Below, piece by piece: positions 11,436 to 22,700 of a stretch of DNA of 64,000 bases. The stretch comes from Populus alba. Its lineage: Eukaryota > Streptophyta > Magnoliopsida > Malpighiales > Salicaceae. The notes beneath the pieces are model-generated. The model was given only the letters and a program-made list of their open reading frames with translations. It was not told where the DNA came from and ran no database searches. The DNA lies in NCBI RefSeq assembly GCF_005239225.2, contig NC_133294.1, forward strand, positions 16,071,631 to 16,135,630, written 5' to 3'. Made by a program: the position numbers and the translations under genes. How positions within the stretch are numbered: position 1 is the stretch's first letter; the number at the start of each line of letters is the position of its first letter.

Positions 11436-14400
11436 CTAGTTGAGCTCTCTAAATGGTGCTCTCTCATCAGGAACAGACTGAAGTCTCTTTATTGTTGGTG
11501 AAGGACAAGTATTGACATTCTCCTTCACAGCATTGAAAAGCCCAGTATCACACTTCAACATGGCACTAGATGATCCACTATTGTCAAATGACTGCACCAT
11601 GCATGCCAAGGATCCCATCAATTGCATGTCTTCATTGGAGAACTGGCTGATTCTCTCACCAAGTCCCGTGAAAAAGCCAAACAAATTGTCCCTTTCTGAT
11701 GACATCTTCATTACATTTTCAGCCAAACTTTTGTTCCCTCTTTTCAGCTCATCTACCGAGGCTTCTGACATTCTCAGCTTCGTCTCCATTAGATTCTCTA
11801 ATTTCTTCATTTCCAGCAGTTTTTCTTCTAGTTCAGCTTCAATTTCTATTGCCTTGTGTTTCGATTCCGAGAGTGATTTTTCCTGCAATTCCAGTTTCTT
11901 TTGTACAGAAAAGATGTCATCCTCCAGCTCCAATAACATCATTTTCTTCTCTTCAATTTCCAGTTGGGCCAGAATCTCGGCTGAAGCGATCTTCTCCCAG
12001 GCCTCATGGACCAAACCAATCTCAGCCTGTTTCTCAGCAAGCTCCAAAGAGAGAGAGATCAACGAGCCATTAAATTTTTGTTCCCTCGACCTCACACATT
12101 GCAAGAGGTCGTCTATTCTTTGATCTTTCTCTTCCATGAGCTGGATAAAATGTTCTTTTTCAAGATCAAATTTTCTTTCAGCCTCTACCAGTGTCAACAG
12201 CGAAACTTCAAGTTCTCTTTTCAGCGATTCTTGCTCCAGCCACCCAACCTCTTTCTGCAGATCATCTAAAATTTTGTCCTTCTCTCTCATGGTTCGTAGA
12301 AAACCCTCTTTCTCTGATTCAAAGGACAGTACTGTCTCCTTTGCAGAAGTGGCTGCAGCTGACTCTCTTGTTTTAAGTTCTTTCTCAAAGAAATCAATCT
12401 GATGCTGCATGCTATCTATTCTACTGTCCCTTGCTTTTAATAGACAGGCAAGGTCATCTTTCTCCTGCTTGATGGTTTCCTCAACTTCTACTTGTGATAG
12501 AAGAGAAGCTTCTATGTCTTTGCGCAACAACTGGCTTTCTTCAAGATCATCTTTTAAGCGATGAGCAACAGTTTTCCACATCCACAATTCAAATTCCAGA
12601 GCATGTCCTTCGTAAATTTTAGCTGCAAAATCAGATTTCAATCTGTCTATGGCATCACAAACTTCTTGAAGTTTCTCTTTCAAGTCTTTTTCCTTCTGGA
12701 AAGATTGCTTTTCCAATCGGTGTTGGCACCTGGATGACTCCTCGAGCATTTCTTTGTATTTCTTGAGTTCTTTTTGCATCTGGAGGTTCTGCTCTTCAAT
12801 ATGATCAAGGGATTGAACCCTTCTCGACAAAGAAGCTGTGTTCTCGTTTTCTTTAGCTAATTCAGCATTTGCAGTGTCCAACGCATCATAAACTTCTCGT
12901 AGTTTCTTCTTTAAGTCAGTTTCCACATCCAAAGCTTTCTTTTCTATGAGAAGCTGCTCACTCGATGATTGCTTAACCATTTCCTTATACCTCTCAAGCT
13001 CTTTCTGCATCAGGAGCCGTTGCTCTTCAACCAGTTCTAAGTGATCAACCCTCCTAGAAAAGCATTCCACCTTCTCATGATGTTCCGCCAATTCAGAACT
13101 GGCCATGTCGAATGCATCACAAACTTCTCTGAATTTCTCTTTCGAATCGTTTTCAATCTGCAAAGCTTGCTTTTCTAGGCAACGTTGATGCCTAGATGAC
13201 TGCTCAAGCGCTTCCTTGTACTTCTCCAACTCTTTCTGCATCAAGAGACACTTCTCTTCTATAAGATCCAAGGCCTTGGCTTTCCTTGACAAAGATACTA
13301 ACTTCTGATGTTCTTTGGCTAATTCTGAGTTTGCCACGTCCAAGTCATCACAAACTGCCTTAAGTTTATCTTTCAAGTCAGTTTCTGTCTGCAAAGCTTG
13401 CTTCTTGAAGCAAAGTTGACTTCTGGACGATTCCTCAAGCAATTCTTTGTATCTTTCAAGCTCTTTCTGCAACAGTAGTCGTTGGTCTTCAACAAGATCC
13501 AGGTCCTCAATTCTCTTCAATAAAGATGCAACCTTTTGACGTTCATCCTCGAAATCTGTCATCACTTTAGCTAGAGCAGTGTTCTTTGTCTCCAGCTGCC
13601 TCATCAAGAGAGAGACATTTTCTCTCCTTTCTTTGTCACGAAGTCTTGCCTCAGTATCAGCATTCTCAATGTTCAGCTGAGCCTCAGTTATACCTGATTT
13701 CAACACCAGTAGCATTGTCGAAGCCTCCTCATTCTGCATCTTCAACTGCAATATCACCGAGTGACAAGTTTCCAATTCTATCCCAAGTTCTTCTACCGTT
13801 GTTTCTTTGCTCTCTAGTGCAGTCCTGTAATTATCCAGCTCTTCAGTCAATTTCTCCAGTTGAAAGCTCCATTCAGCTTCTTTAGCTCTAAGATTTGAAG
13901 AACAATTTCTGTGCATCTGCTCCAAACTCTTGAGTTTGTTTCGCATTTTTGCCAAAGAAGAAGAATTCCCCGTTTCCCGAATCCCAGCCTCCTGAAGTTC
14001 TTTAAGGGACACCAGCAACTCCTGATTTTCTTCCTCTAGCCTCCCTGCTTTGTACTCGATTTCTTTGTAAAATGTCTCCTTTGTTGCCAAAGAATGTCTC
14101 AGAGCTGCAATTTCTCTGTCCCTCTGAGTGGCCAAGCATTCTAGTTGTGACTTTGCATCCTGACACTCAGTGAAAACATTCTCAAAGCGTGCTTTAAATT
14201 CAGAAACCTCAACTTCCAGATGATTTCTCCTGCTTTCTTCACGAGCTAAGGCTTCATTGCACATCTTGAACCGTCTTTCAAGATCTTCTAAGATTCTGGT
14301 CTGAGAATCTAAGCGTGACTGCAGTGAGCAAATTTCGTCAATCAATGTGGACTTCTCCATCTCCCACCCTTTCTTGCTTTCCCTGAACTGATCTCGGAGC

Positions 14401-14996
14401 TTTTCATGTGCTTCTTCTAGATGGCTGAACTGTTCTTTCTTCCATTTTAGCTGATTTTCTACTTTCATGCTCTCCTCCTCTAACTTGAGTAGCATAGCAT
14501 CCCTTTTCCTCATCTCTTTGGATGCTTTGGCATTTTTCTCTGCTTCCAAGCATTTCTTCTGAGAAGCCGACAGAAGCCCCTTGAGACCTTCAATTTCTGC
14601 CATAAACACATTAATCTTTTGCTCTTGATCTATGTTCTTCTCATTTGCCTCATCTAGTGCCAATACTATCGCCCTTTTCTCCTCCTCCCATTTTTTACAC
14701 TTCTCACCGCAATCAACTCTAAGCTTATCATTTGCAGTGCTTAGACGTCTGATAACGGACTCTTTTTCATTCAAACTGCATTGCAAATCTTCACACATCC
14801 GCTTCACCTTGGAGATCTCCTCTTCCTTTCCATTTGATTCTCGTGCCAGTTTCTCAATCTTAGAACATGCTTCTTGAGTTCGGATAAGCTGTTCACCATG
14901 AGCTTTCCTCAGGTTGTCAGCCAATTCTGCTTTGAGTTTCAAATCTGCTTTGAGCTTCTCAATCTCAGCTTTCGCTTCATCAAACTCTTCACCCAT
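11436..14996 (-). CDS. Long coiled-coil protein (At4g38062-like, uncharacterised)
   Basis: A single uninterrupted exon encodes 1186 residues beginning MGEEFDEAKAEIEKLKADLK. Almost the whole length is charged heptad sequence rich in Glu, Lys and Leu, with no signal peptide or membrane segment. The opening resembles the plant family annotated as uncharacterised protein At4g38062. I recall this without a search, so the family name is tentative. Residues of about 500-807 form four tandem repeats of 77 residues (231 bases), each around a QKELE(R/K)YKE core and exactly eleven heptads long. The last 130 residues are less regular and may be a globular end. Proteins of this shape usually act as scaffolds or tethers on cytoskeleton or membranes. 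No function can be assigned here. The ATG follows a probable 5'-UTR intron and is the first in frame. Antisense open frames inside it are shadows. Confidence 0.9.
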   Translation of the reverse strand: MGEEFDEAKAEIEKLKADLKLKAELADNLRKAHGEQLIRTQEACSKIEKLARESNGKEEEISKVKRMCEDLQCSLNEKESVIRRLSTANDKLRVDCGEKCKKWEEEKRAIVLALDEANEKNIDQEQKINVFMAEIEGLKGLLSASQKKCLEAEKNAKASKEMRKRDAMLLKLEEESMKVENQLKWKKEQFSHLEEAHEKLRDQFRESKKGWEMEKSTLIDEICSLQSRLDSQTRILEDLERRFKMCNEALAREESRRNHLEVEVSEFKARFENVFTECQDAKSQLECLATQRDREIAALRHSLATKETFYKEIEYKAGRLEEENQELLVSLKELQEAGIRETGNSSSLAKMRNKLKSLEQMHRNCSSNLRAKEAEWSFQLEKLTEELDNYRTALESKETTVEELGIELETCHSVILQLKMQNEEASTMLLVLKSGITEAQLNIENADTEARLRDKERRENVSLLMRQLETKNTALAKVMTDFEDERQKVASLLKRIEDLDLVEDQRLLLQKELERYKELLEESSRSQLCFKKQALQTETDLKDKLKAVCDDLDVANSELAKEHQKLVSLSRKAKALDLIEEKCLLMQKELEKYKEALEQSSRHQRCLEKQALQIENDSKEKFREVCDAFDMASSELAEHHEKVECFSRRVDHLELVEEQRLLMQKELERYKEMVKQSSSEQLLIEKKALDVETDLKKKLREVYDALDTANAELAKENENTASLSRRVQSLDHIEEQNLQMQKELKKYKEMLEESSRCQHRLEKQSFQKEKDLKEKLQEVCDAIDRLKSDFAAKIYEGHALEFELWMWKTVAHRLKDDLEESQLLRKDIEASLLSQVEVEETIKQEKDDLACLLKARDSRIDSMQHQIDFFEKELKTRESAAATSAKETVLSFESEKEGFLRTMREKDKILDDLQKEVGWLEQESLKRELEVSLLTLVEAERKFDLEKEHFIQLMEEKDQRIDDLLQCVRSREQKFNGSLISLSLELAEKQAEIGLVHEAWEKIASAEILAQLEIEEKKMMLLELEDDIFSVQKKLELQEKSLSESKHKAIEIEAELEEKLLEMKKLENLMETKLRMSEASVDELKRGNKSLAENVMKMSSERDNLFGFFTGLGERISQFSNEDMQLMGSLACMVQSFDNSGSSSAMLKCDTGLFNAVKENVNTCPSPTIKRLQSVPDERAPFRELN
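12763..13530 (-). repeat. Intragenic 231-bp tandem repeat (77 residues = 11 heptads)
   Basis: The block encoding QKELE recurs at about 13456, 13225, 12994 and 12763, with exact 231-base spacing each time. Copies share the order (I/V)E(E/D)..L..QKELE.YKE, SS..Q, LEK.(A/S), (D/E)LK.K, (V)C(D).(D/I)D and SELA. The fourth copy diverges at its end. Confidence 0.9.
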
Positions 14997-15001
14997 TTCC
15001 T

Positions 15002-15902
15002 CTCAAGTTTAAAAGAAACAAATCTCACCTGTTCACAAGCAAAAATCTTTCAGATGACAAATTGAAGTTGATTTAAGAGCAATTATGTCAATGGAGAACA
15101 CAGTACCACAAACAGATATATAATGAAGATCACATTGTGGATATGTCAAGAGGTTCAAATCCAACTAACCAAATCAAATACTGTGCAACAGCATAATAAT
15201 TCCTATGGTGCTATTTTGTTTCTTCCCAAAAGAGCATTGCATCCCTATTCCAGGTCTAATTAAGAACAGATGGACAGCATAAAACACCACCATTAAAAAA
15301 GTGATTAAAATCCTTAAGACCACAAACCCTATTTGCTGTCCCTTTTGTATTATGAAGAACCTACATGTCAACGAGCAAGGCCAATCTTTAGTTTCCAGAT
15401 CATAAGAAATCAAATAAAACCCAAAATAACCAAAGATTTGGATACCAATTTTAATAAGATTTTCCATGTTTTTTCTCCCAAGATTAAACAAAGACTAAAA
15501 ATTATTATTATCATTAAAATCTAAAAAGTCTATTTCTTTTCCGTTTTTGCATCCAATAATAGACCAAAATATGTATCTTATTGTCAAAAACATGTAATCC
15601 AAAAGAAAAGGCCTTTAGATCTCATTTTCTGTCAGGATTTCACAATGGCTAACTTTAAGTCACTGTGTAGTCTTGTTAAGAACCCAGCATTCAAATAAAT
15701 AAATCAATAAAGTCCCTGGCAAAATACAGAGAGGCCCAGAAAGAAAGAAACAAAGGGCTAACTTAAAATGACTTGTAACAAAAAAAAAAAAAACATGTGA
15801 AAGCTAAAGACTTGAGAGATTAAGAAACCTCACTGCTTGATGATTCTTTTAACACTTGAACAAGCAAGAATAAGAGAGACGACCCACCAAAAAAAACATA
15901 CC
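15002..15902 (-). other. Probable 5'-UTR intron and leader exon of the coiled-coil gene
   Basis: On the minus strand a strong donor (CCAG followed by GTATGT, with the GT at 15901-15900) lies about 900 bases upstream of the ATG. Plausible acceptors are TTGAG just before the ATG (AG at 15003-15002) or GAACAG near 15020. A GTC/GAC trinucleotide run at 15908-15924 lies in the proposed leader exon. The region contains no supported open frame. The exact acceptor would need a transcript. Confidence 0.5.
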
Positions 15903-15907
15903 TGGTT

Positions 15908-15924
15908 GTCGTCGTCGTCGTCGT
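15908..15924. repeat. (GTC)n trinucleotide microsatellite
   Basis: Five GTC units, GAC in the sense of the coiled-coil gene, lie in its putative untranslated leader. Confidence 0.85.
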
Positions 15925-16274
15925 TATGGGTTTGGGTATACTGTTGTTAGAGATTTATCCATGTAAGAAAGAGAGTTTGTTGTGATTTTGTTGGCTTGTA
16001 GAGAGAAAGATTGAGATTAGAAGATGAAAGCAAATAGAGAAAGTGCAAGGGATAGCCGTTGAGAGGGAGGGGTATTTGATTTGAAATCGAAATCGAATCA
16101 CACGGCGTCAGGGTTTCGATTTTAACGGTGTGAGAGGTTCGTTGGACTTGTAACTTGGGCCTACTATATTGGTTTGGGCTTGGCTTCAGAGGTTTTATTT
16201 CCTTGGAATTAATTTCATAATTTTTATAGCGGGACACAGTGGTAAATCAATAAATTATTTCCAGTGATATTAAA

Positions 16275-16400
16275 ATGGTTTTTTTTTGTTTAAAATTATT
16301 TATATATATATTTTTTATTGTTTTGATATGTTAATTTTAAAAAATATACATTTTTAAGAATTTTTTTTTTTAAAAATAATCAATATTATCGATTAGATTA
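16275..16400. repeat. AT-rich MITE-like repeat, partial copy
   Basis: Short reverse-oriented copy of the same AT-rich family (TTTTGATATGTTAATTTTAA core) upstream of the coiled-coil gene. Confidence 0.4.
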
Positions 16401-16910
16401 ACAAAACAAATTAGTCACTAAATTACGCAACCCTCTTCTCTTCCTCTCTTAAATCAAAGAAGTCTGGATTGATATTTTCAAGCAATGATTTTTTCCAGTT
16501 CAAATGCAAAACAATAAAGCAATTATCTTCATTTGAAAATGCAAAAGAATATAGTTAGAACTGATACAATCCAATTAATAACCAAAAGATACAGTAATAT
16601 GAGCTAATGAAACAAAATTTTTATTGTTATCTGTAACTTCTTGGTGAATCATAAATTTATATCTATGTTGATGAACACGGCATCTCACATACTATTACCA
16701 GTCAAAGTTGATTTTGCAGCTACAAAAACTTGCAGATTTACAAATAAAGCTATCTACAGCACAACCATCCACAGCAAAATGGGAAGAAAGCATCATGTGA
16801 ATAACAGGACCTTGCCACGGCATTTTCAAAGCCAGCCCAGTCAGAAGTTCAGAAATGTTGAAAATTAGCGAAAGTGTTGCCATCTTCTAGCTAGTTTCCA
16901 ACAAAAAAAA

Positions 16911-18118
16911 TCAACTGTCTTCCTCAGTTAGATGCAAGTTGCATGTCTTCTTGTCATCGATAACATGGACAAACCCCCTATTTAGGCCAAATTCAACATG
17001 AAAGTAAGGGAAGTCCTTGGATATTGAACCACGAAGTCCTTTCTCACTTGTATCAGTGAGCTTCTTTGTGCTGTGTTGACTCACTCCACTCATCTTCAGC
17101 TTCATCAATGGCCTGAAATGAACTTCAGTAACTAGGGCAAGTATTTGTTAGGAATGGACTTGTGCAAGTCATGTATTTGTCCTCGTATACAAGCAACATC
17201 TACATATGTGAATGGCTGGTGCTGACATTGTTCCCAGAAAGAAAGCTACTGGGTTCATATCAGAAGCATGCACATAATCTTGCATGGATATAATTTACTT
17301 TTCATTGTGGTTTCTCCCTGCTGTTATATATTCATCACTTTGACCCCATTTACTTTCAACAATTTGCTAAATATTAGAGAAACATCATTGTTACAGTGCA
17401 TTGGCAATCCTGCTGTTATATATTCATCAAAGTGCACTCAATCAATAGTTACTAACAGATCAGCTCTTCTCCTCTTTGGAGATAATCCGGTGAAATCTAG
17501 AAAACTAACTGAAAACTAAAAAAGGGAAGAAAAAATGATTCATCAAAAACAGGAAATTAATAAGAAAAAGCTAACCTTCTCCGACACCCTGCTTCGCCTT
17601 GATGCTCTCAGCCTCTTACTGATAAAACAAGGCAAATGAAATCAGCTAATCGCCAATAAAAAGTTCGTGCATTAACAATTTGCTCCAAAGTTCATCCATT
17701 TACCTCCTGAAGCTTGATTCTTTATTAGAGTTAGGGTGAAACAAAAGTAAGTAAAAGTAGAAACATTGTCTCACCATAACTTTCTCAGCTTCTTCATGCG
17801 AAGCTGCAAAGCCTTAGATGCCACTGGTTTTCACTTAGTGTCTCCTTAACCAACATGCGACTCCACATTCTCCTCTTGGTTTGAATAGGAACCAACAGAA
17901 CCACCAGCATCCTCATTCTGCTTAACAAGAATTTTGCTCATAGAACTTCCATCATCAGCAAACTTATTCACGGTAGATGCTGCAGCAGAAACAAGGGCTG
18001 CATCCTTAGGAGACATATTTTGACTTTTTCGTTTTCTCCGTGACAAAGTGCCATGGACTTTGGAGCTCAAATCTGAGGATGGCGGACAGATACATCCTTC
18101 AAGTAGCCTTGCCAGTTT
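16911..18118 (-). pseudogene. Decayed multi-exon protein gene, family not recognised
   Basis: Three exon-like blocks on the minus strand join with consistent splice sites and phases: 18118-17775, 17618-17576 and 17112 down to about 16911. Block one contains SPKDAALVSAAASTVNKFAD, then two in-frame stops (TAA at 17848-17846, TGA at 17833-17831), then KALQLRMKKLRKL. Block two adds KRLRASRRSRVSEK. Block three reads AIDEAEDEWSESTQHK and then needs a one-base shift to enter a frame containing FPYFHVEFGLNRGFVHVIDD before a stop. The basic, coiled and then folded character looks like a genuine conserved plant protein, but I cannot name the family. Two stops plus a frameshift make a functional product unlikely. 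Alternative splicing around the stops is possible. Unplaced coding-like residues may continue upstream to about 18.4 kb. Confidence 0.6.
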
Positions 18119-18839
18119 TCTGATGATCACAATCATATTAATTATATGGAAGCGAAGGAATAATTTATATTCAGGAGATATGAAAGCAATTTTTTGCTCA
18201 CCCCACTACTGCTTTATAAAAAAAAATGGTTTCAATGAGTTGCCAGTGCCTGAACAATATTTCTCCCACTTTGACCATCTGCCATGGCGTCTTGTTCCTC
18301 GCATTACATTACCAGATTACTATGTCCGGAGGTGTCATTCATGAGGGAGGTTCACTATCAACTTGACATGACAGTTTCTTAGAGACCCGAGGCTCACAGA
18401 CCCATGCATCACCCCTCTGACTTCCAGGACACATACTGAGACACTCATTTATCATATGAGTTGTTTCTTTTGTTCATCTATGCACTCAGATCAACATTTT
18501 CTCAGTATGTATATTTTATGAGGGAGGTTTACTTCTGCTTGCTAGGTTAGTATTCTCGGCCACGATTTGCTTCATTTGATATGAAAAGAAGAACTAGGTG
18601 TTCCACCAGTTATATCAACCTTACCAAGATGTTAATGAAAAGATTTTTGAGCTTGTCCTATTCTGAATTTATGATTTTTTATTTGAATAATCGATTGATC
18701 AATCTTGTATTTTCTAGAAACCGGTAGACTGATTATCATGTTGTCTATCGAATTGACCAAGGGAACCCTGTCTTCTTCCGCAACCTGTAAAATTTTCTAT
18801 CAAATTTGCATGTCTCGTGTAATGACGTAAAATAATATT

Positions 18840-19165
18840 AAAATTATAAGTGAATATTTTTTAAAGTAATTTTTTATTTAGAAATACTTTTAAATATATA
18901 TTTTTTAAAAAATTAACATCAAAACAATGTAAAATTATATATAAAAAAGGTTAATTTAAAATAATTTGAATTTTTTTTTTAAATGCAAAATACATCTACC
19001 TATTTAAATAAAAATATAATTATAATTGCTTTTCAAAGTTTTTTTTTTTTATCAAAAAATTATATTAATAATATTTTTTTAATTTTTAAAAATCAGTTTT
19101 AAAATTAACACATTAAAATAATTTAAAAATATTATAAAAGATATTAATTTAAAGAAAAAAAAAAT
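18840..19165. repeat. AT-rich MITE-like repeats (two adjacent copies)
   Basis: Copies at about 18840-18990 and 19018-19165 in the same orientation. Each has a TTTTTTATTTAGAAATA-like left part, a TTAACATCAAAACAAT-like or TTAACACATTAAAATAAT centre and an AATTTAAAG(A/A)A right part. Confidence 0.55.
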
Positions 19166-19782
19166 TTTTAAAACTCAGTTCAAATGCCCGTCTTTCATCA
19201 TATGCTGATCTTCCACATTTCGGACTGCTATTTAACATCAAAAGAGAAAGCAACTGTTTTTATGCAATTGTAATTCCAATCTAACTGCTCCACTATTGAC
19301 ATCCAAATTCTACAAAAAGAATCAATCTTGTTTGAACAAAGAATTTAAAATGAAAGAAGAATAAACATCAAAACACCTAACTGCTACCAACGCACAAGTT
19401 AATACATTTAAGGGATTTAGAAACGTGAATCCACTGAGCCCCGACTGAAATTGCTGGCTTAATTTACTATCTGTTTTCAGCTCCATTAATCCATCTGCTG
19501 AAATTGCAATTTGGTCTCCATGTGTGAACGCAATTTGGCAGCTTTCGTGCACTTCCCCACGATTCCCTAAAAAATGTGGGATACCACCACCAAGTGACTT
19601 GAAGGGTAATCTACACTCCCATGATATCAGCAACCTGGATAACACAAGTGAAGGACTTCCTTAATTTCTACATTAATCTGAAGTTCACAGAATAACGTTT
19701 ATTTGTTTGTGTGTTTGTATAAATTCTAAATGGAAAAACCACAAATTAATTATTGATAGGGTCTTAGCCTACCTCTCTCAGA

Positions 19783-22700
19783 TTAACCCTCGTCATCTGA
19801 ACTGGAACTAGAATCTCCCATTCGTCGCTCTGCAATTGCTGGAAATAGCCGCTGGCGAATATCAGGCGAGGGTTGCTGGTGCTTATGAGAGGGAGATGAT
19901 GCAGTTGACGCCTCTTTTTTCCGTGTTTTTGCTGACCTCTTTTGCGCCTCTCCCACCTCTTTGCATACCTTATCTAATATTATTAAGAAGTCTCGTACAA
20001 CGATGAATAATCGTAAACCCTCATCTTTCCCGGCATTCCCATGGAAATAATCACCAGTGCTCTTCACCAGAGCCACAATTCTTTTTTCTTCTTCCAGAAG
20101 TGACATGATATCAACCTCAGCATTCTGCACAAAACTTTTTAATGTTTCATGGAATCCACTATTTTCCTCTAAATTCTTCATGTCTTTATTCAGAAAATTT
20201 CTGGTTGCTACCACTGACTGCCCAAGTTTAGCCACGGATCCTGTTAAGCTGTCAGCATCCACCACCGCTGCTCTTTTGACATTTTCTAGTTCACTGCTCA
20301 ATTGAGAAACAACCTGAAGACCAAGACTGCTATAGTTGTCTTCTGTATCAGGGGAAATGTCCTCAAGGAGATCGTCTGTTTTTACACTGACACTGGAGAT
20401 GCTCCGGCTCTCTCGTCCAGCACGAGCAGCTCTCACACCTTCTGAGCGAATTATCTCCTGAACAACAAAGTGTAAGAGAGTAGTCTTCCCGTCTATTCCC
20501 TTTACATCAGATAATTTCAAAAGTGTGTCAAGCTTAAATGCTTGTGCACCGCCACGAAATGTTCCATCATTCATTCGGTTGCCTGTTTTAAGAACAGCTT
20601 CTAGAAGCTTGAGGAACAACCGACTATTTCTGAGTTCCTTGCAAGCAACCTGCCATATTAGATGGAGATGGCATCACATTAGATTTTGGCAAGTGTAGAA
20701 ATTCAAAAAATTTCCAGAAAAGAGAGTCCATTGTGAGATGCAGGGACTTTATCATAACCAAGAGAAACTGACTGCCTCTACATGCTAGTATATTCAAATT
20801 TACAAACGTAGGAATATTTTTATACAGCCAGGCATCTTATATGCAAGAACATGCATACGTTCTAAAAGCCAAACTTAAGTCAGTATTCTACAAATGCTAT
20901 CTTTTCTATCATATCTTACCCATCCTCTAATGTCTAATAAGTGGCTGGTCTCTTTCGCTCTATGCAGTAGCAGGGATGCACGCACTTTCCAAGTCACATA
21001 TGAAGGGAAACCGATACAAGGCACCAAACTGATATCAATATGCAGTTTTATTTTATTTTTTTGCAAAAAATACTGTTGTGGCTCTCCACAGAAAATTTTC
21101 TTAGTAATATTTTAATGATTTTTTAAAATACATCTCCACAATTTGGCATGCCTTTCCAAAATCATGAAGCTCCACGACAGTCTGCTTCCCCAAATGTAGA
21201 AAAAGTGCAACTATCAAGTTCATCATCAGACCATGAGCATGGATATTTCCAACGCATTGTTAAAAATGGCAACCAACATTTATAAGCAAGAATTAAACCA
21301 AGTGCTGAAAAGAAATACAGTATCCAGTTTCCTACCTCTAAGGTTTCAAAAGACTCTTTAGTGGTAGCAACCTCTTCCTGTAGAATGCACATGAAAAGCA
21401 GGGCTTCTAGTCGTTTAAAAGCAAATGGTATGTCAACCAATGCTTTTAGGAACCTCTCAGCAGGCCCAAGTTGAGAAAGTTCACCACTGTAGAGCCTAAG
21501 CTTCAGTTCTTCATCTGCTGTGGGTGCCATCCTCAACAAATTTTGAAGAAGCTCTACAGGAAGCTCGTTTCCTGCATTAACTAACAGAGGTTAGAATATG
21601 TTGATGCATTAAAACCAAAGGACACTATTGCTACTCAAATTCCAGAACCCAATGAAATGGGGTTATTAAATACCATCCACACAGCCACACCATCATTAAA
21701 ATCAGCCATACTAGACAGAAATGGTGTGTAAAGAGATTTTCCTAGACAAGGAACAGGACAAACAAAACCACCACAAACCCCCCCCCAAAAAAAAAAGAAA
21801 AAGAAAAAGAAAAGAAAAAACTAATAAATAAATTGAAAATGGAGCAATTTAACTTATCCATGAATGTATATCTACTGAAAGAAACAAAGAGAGTTGATCA
21901 CCTTCACGAAGCGCGTCACAGACTTCCTCTATCGTCACATTCAGTGCCCGCAAAAGAATAGACAAATTTTGTGCCTTTTTCGGATCAAGTATTTGAATAT
22001 ACTGGGGTGAAGGATCTTGAGAAGAAGACTCTTTCTTGTGTTCATTTTTGTTTTTATCAGGTGCATATCCAAACAGGGTTTCTATCATTTCCTCATTGAA
22101 CCTGTATAAAACATATTCAGCAGCAAAGGTTATCTAGAGATTCATGAACAACAAAATTAAAATAACAATTAAAATTAAGTTAAAATTGTAACTCACTGGA
22201 ATGATCCTGATTTAATCTGATGCCAAACCATTGAATGATCAGGGTTGGCTAGAACTTTATCCCAGAAAAATGGCTTTAGTTTGGTTTTAGGAGCATCAGC
22301 ATCATCCCCCAAACCAGCTCCTTCACTAGATGCACTATTGGAAGGACGCTTTGATCCAAGAGGGGGTCGGGGAACCTTTGGACCTGGGGGCATTGGTGGT
22401 GGTGGTCGAGGCGCGGAACCTCCAGGTGGAGGTGGTGGAGGGCGTGGACCAGGTTTCACTCCCGGAGCAATAGGTGGCGGAGGAGGTGAACCACGGGGAG
22501 GAGGGGGCACACTACTGGATGATTTTGCAGGGGCAGGTGGTGCAGGAGGGGGAGGGGGAGGGGGAGGGGAAGGGGTAGGACCAGCCCTACTGGGAGGAGG
22601 CCTGAGGTTAGCAGGCGGTTCATGGGGAAGCGGTTCTGCCCTTCCAGGTGGGGGCTTCAGAAAAGGGTTGCTGCCTGTCCTTCCTGGTGGAGGTGGTACA

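Noticed and set aside
11512..14877. Seven plus-strand open frames of 60-200 codons across the coiled-coil gene
   Set aside because: They are antisense shadows of a long, Glu/Lys-rich, stop-poor exon. Their Ser/Phe/Leu-rich translations match no family.
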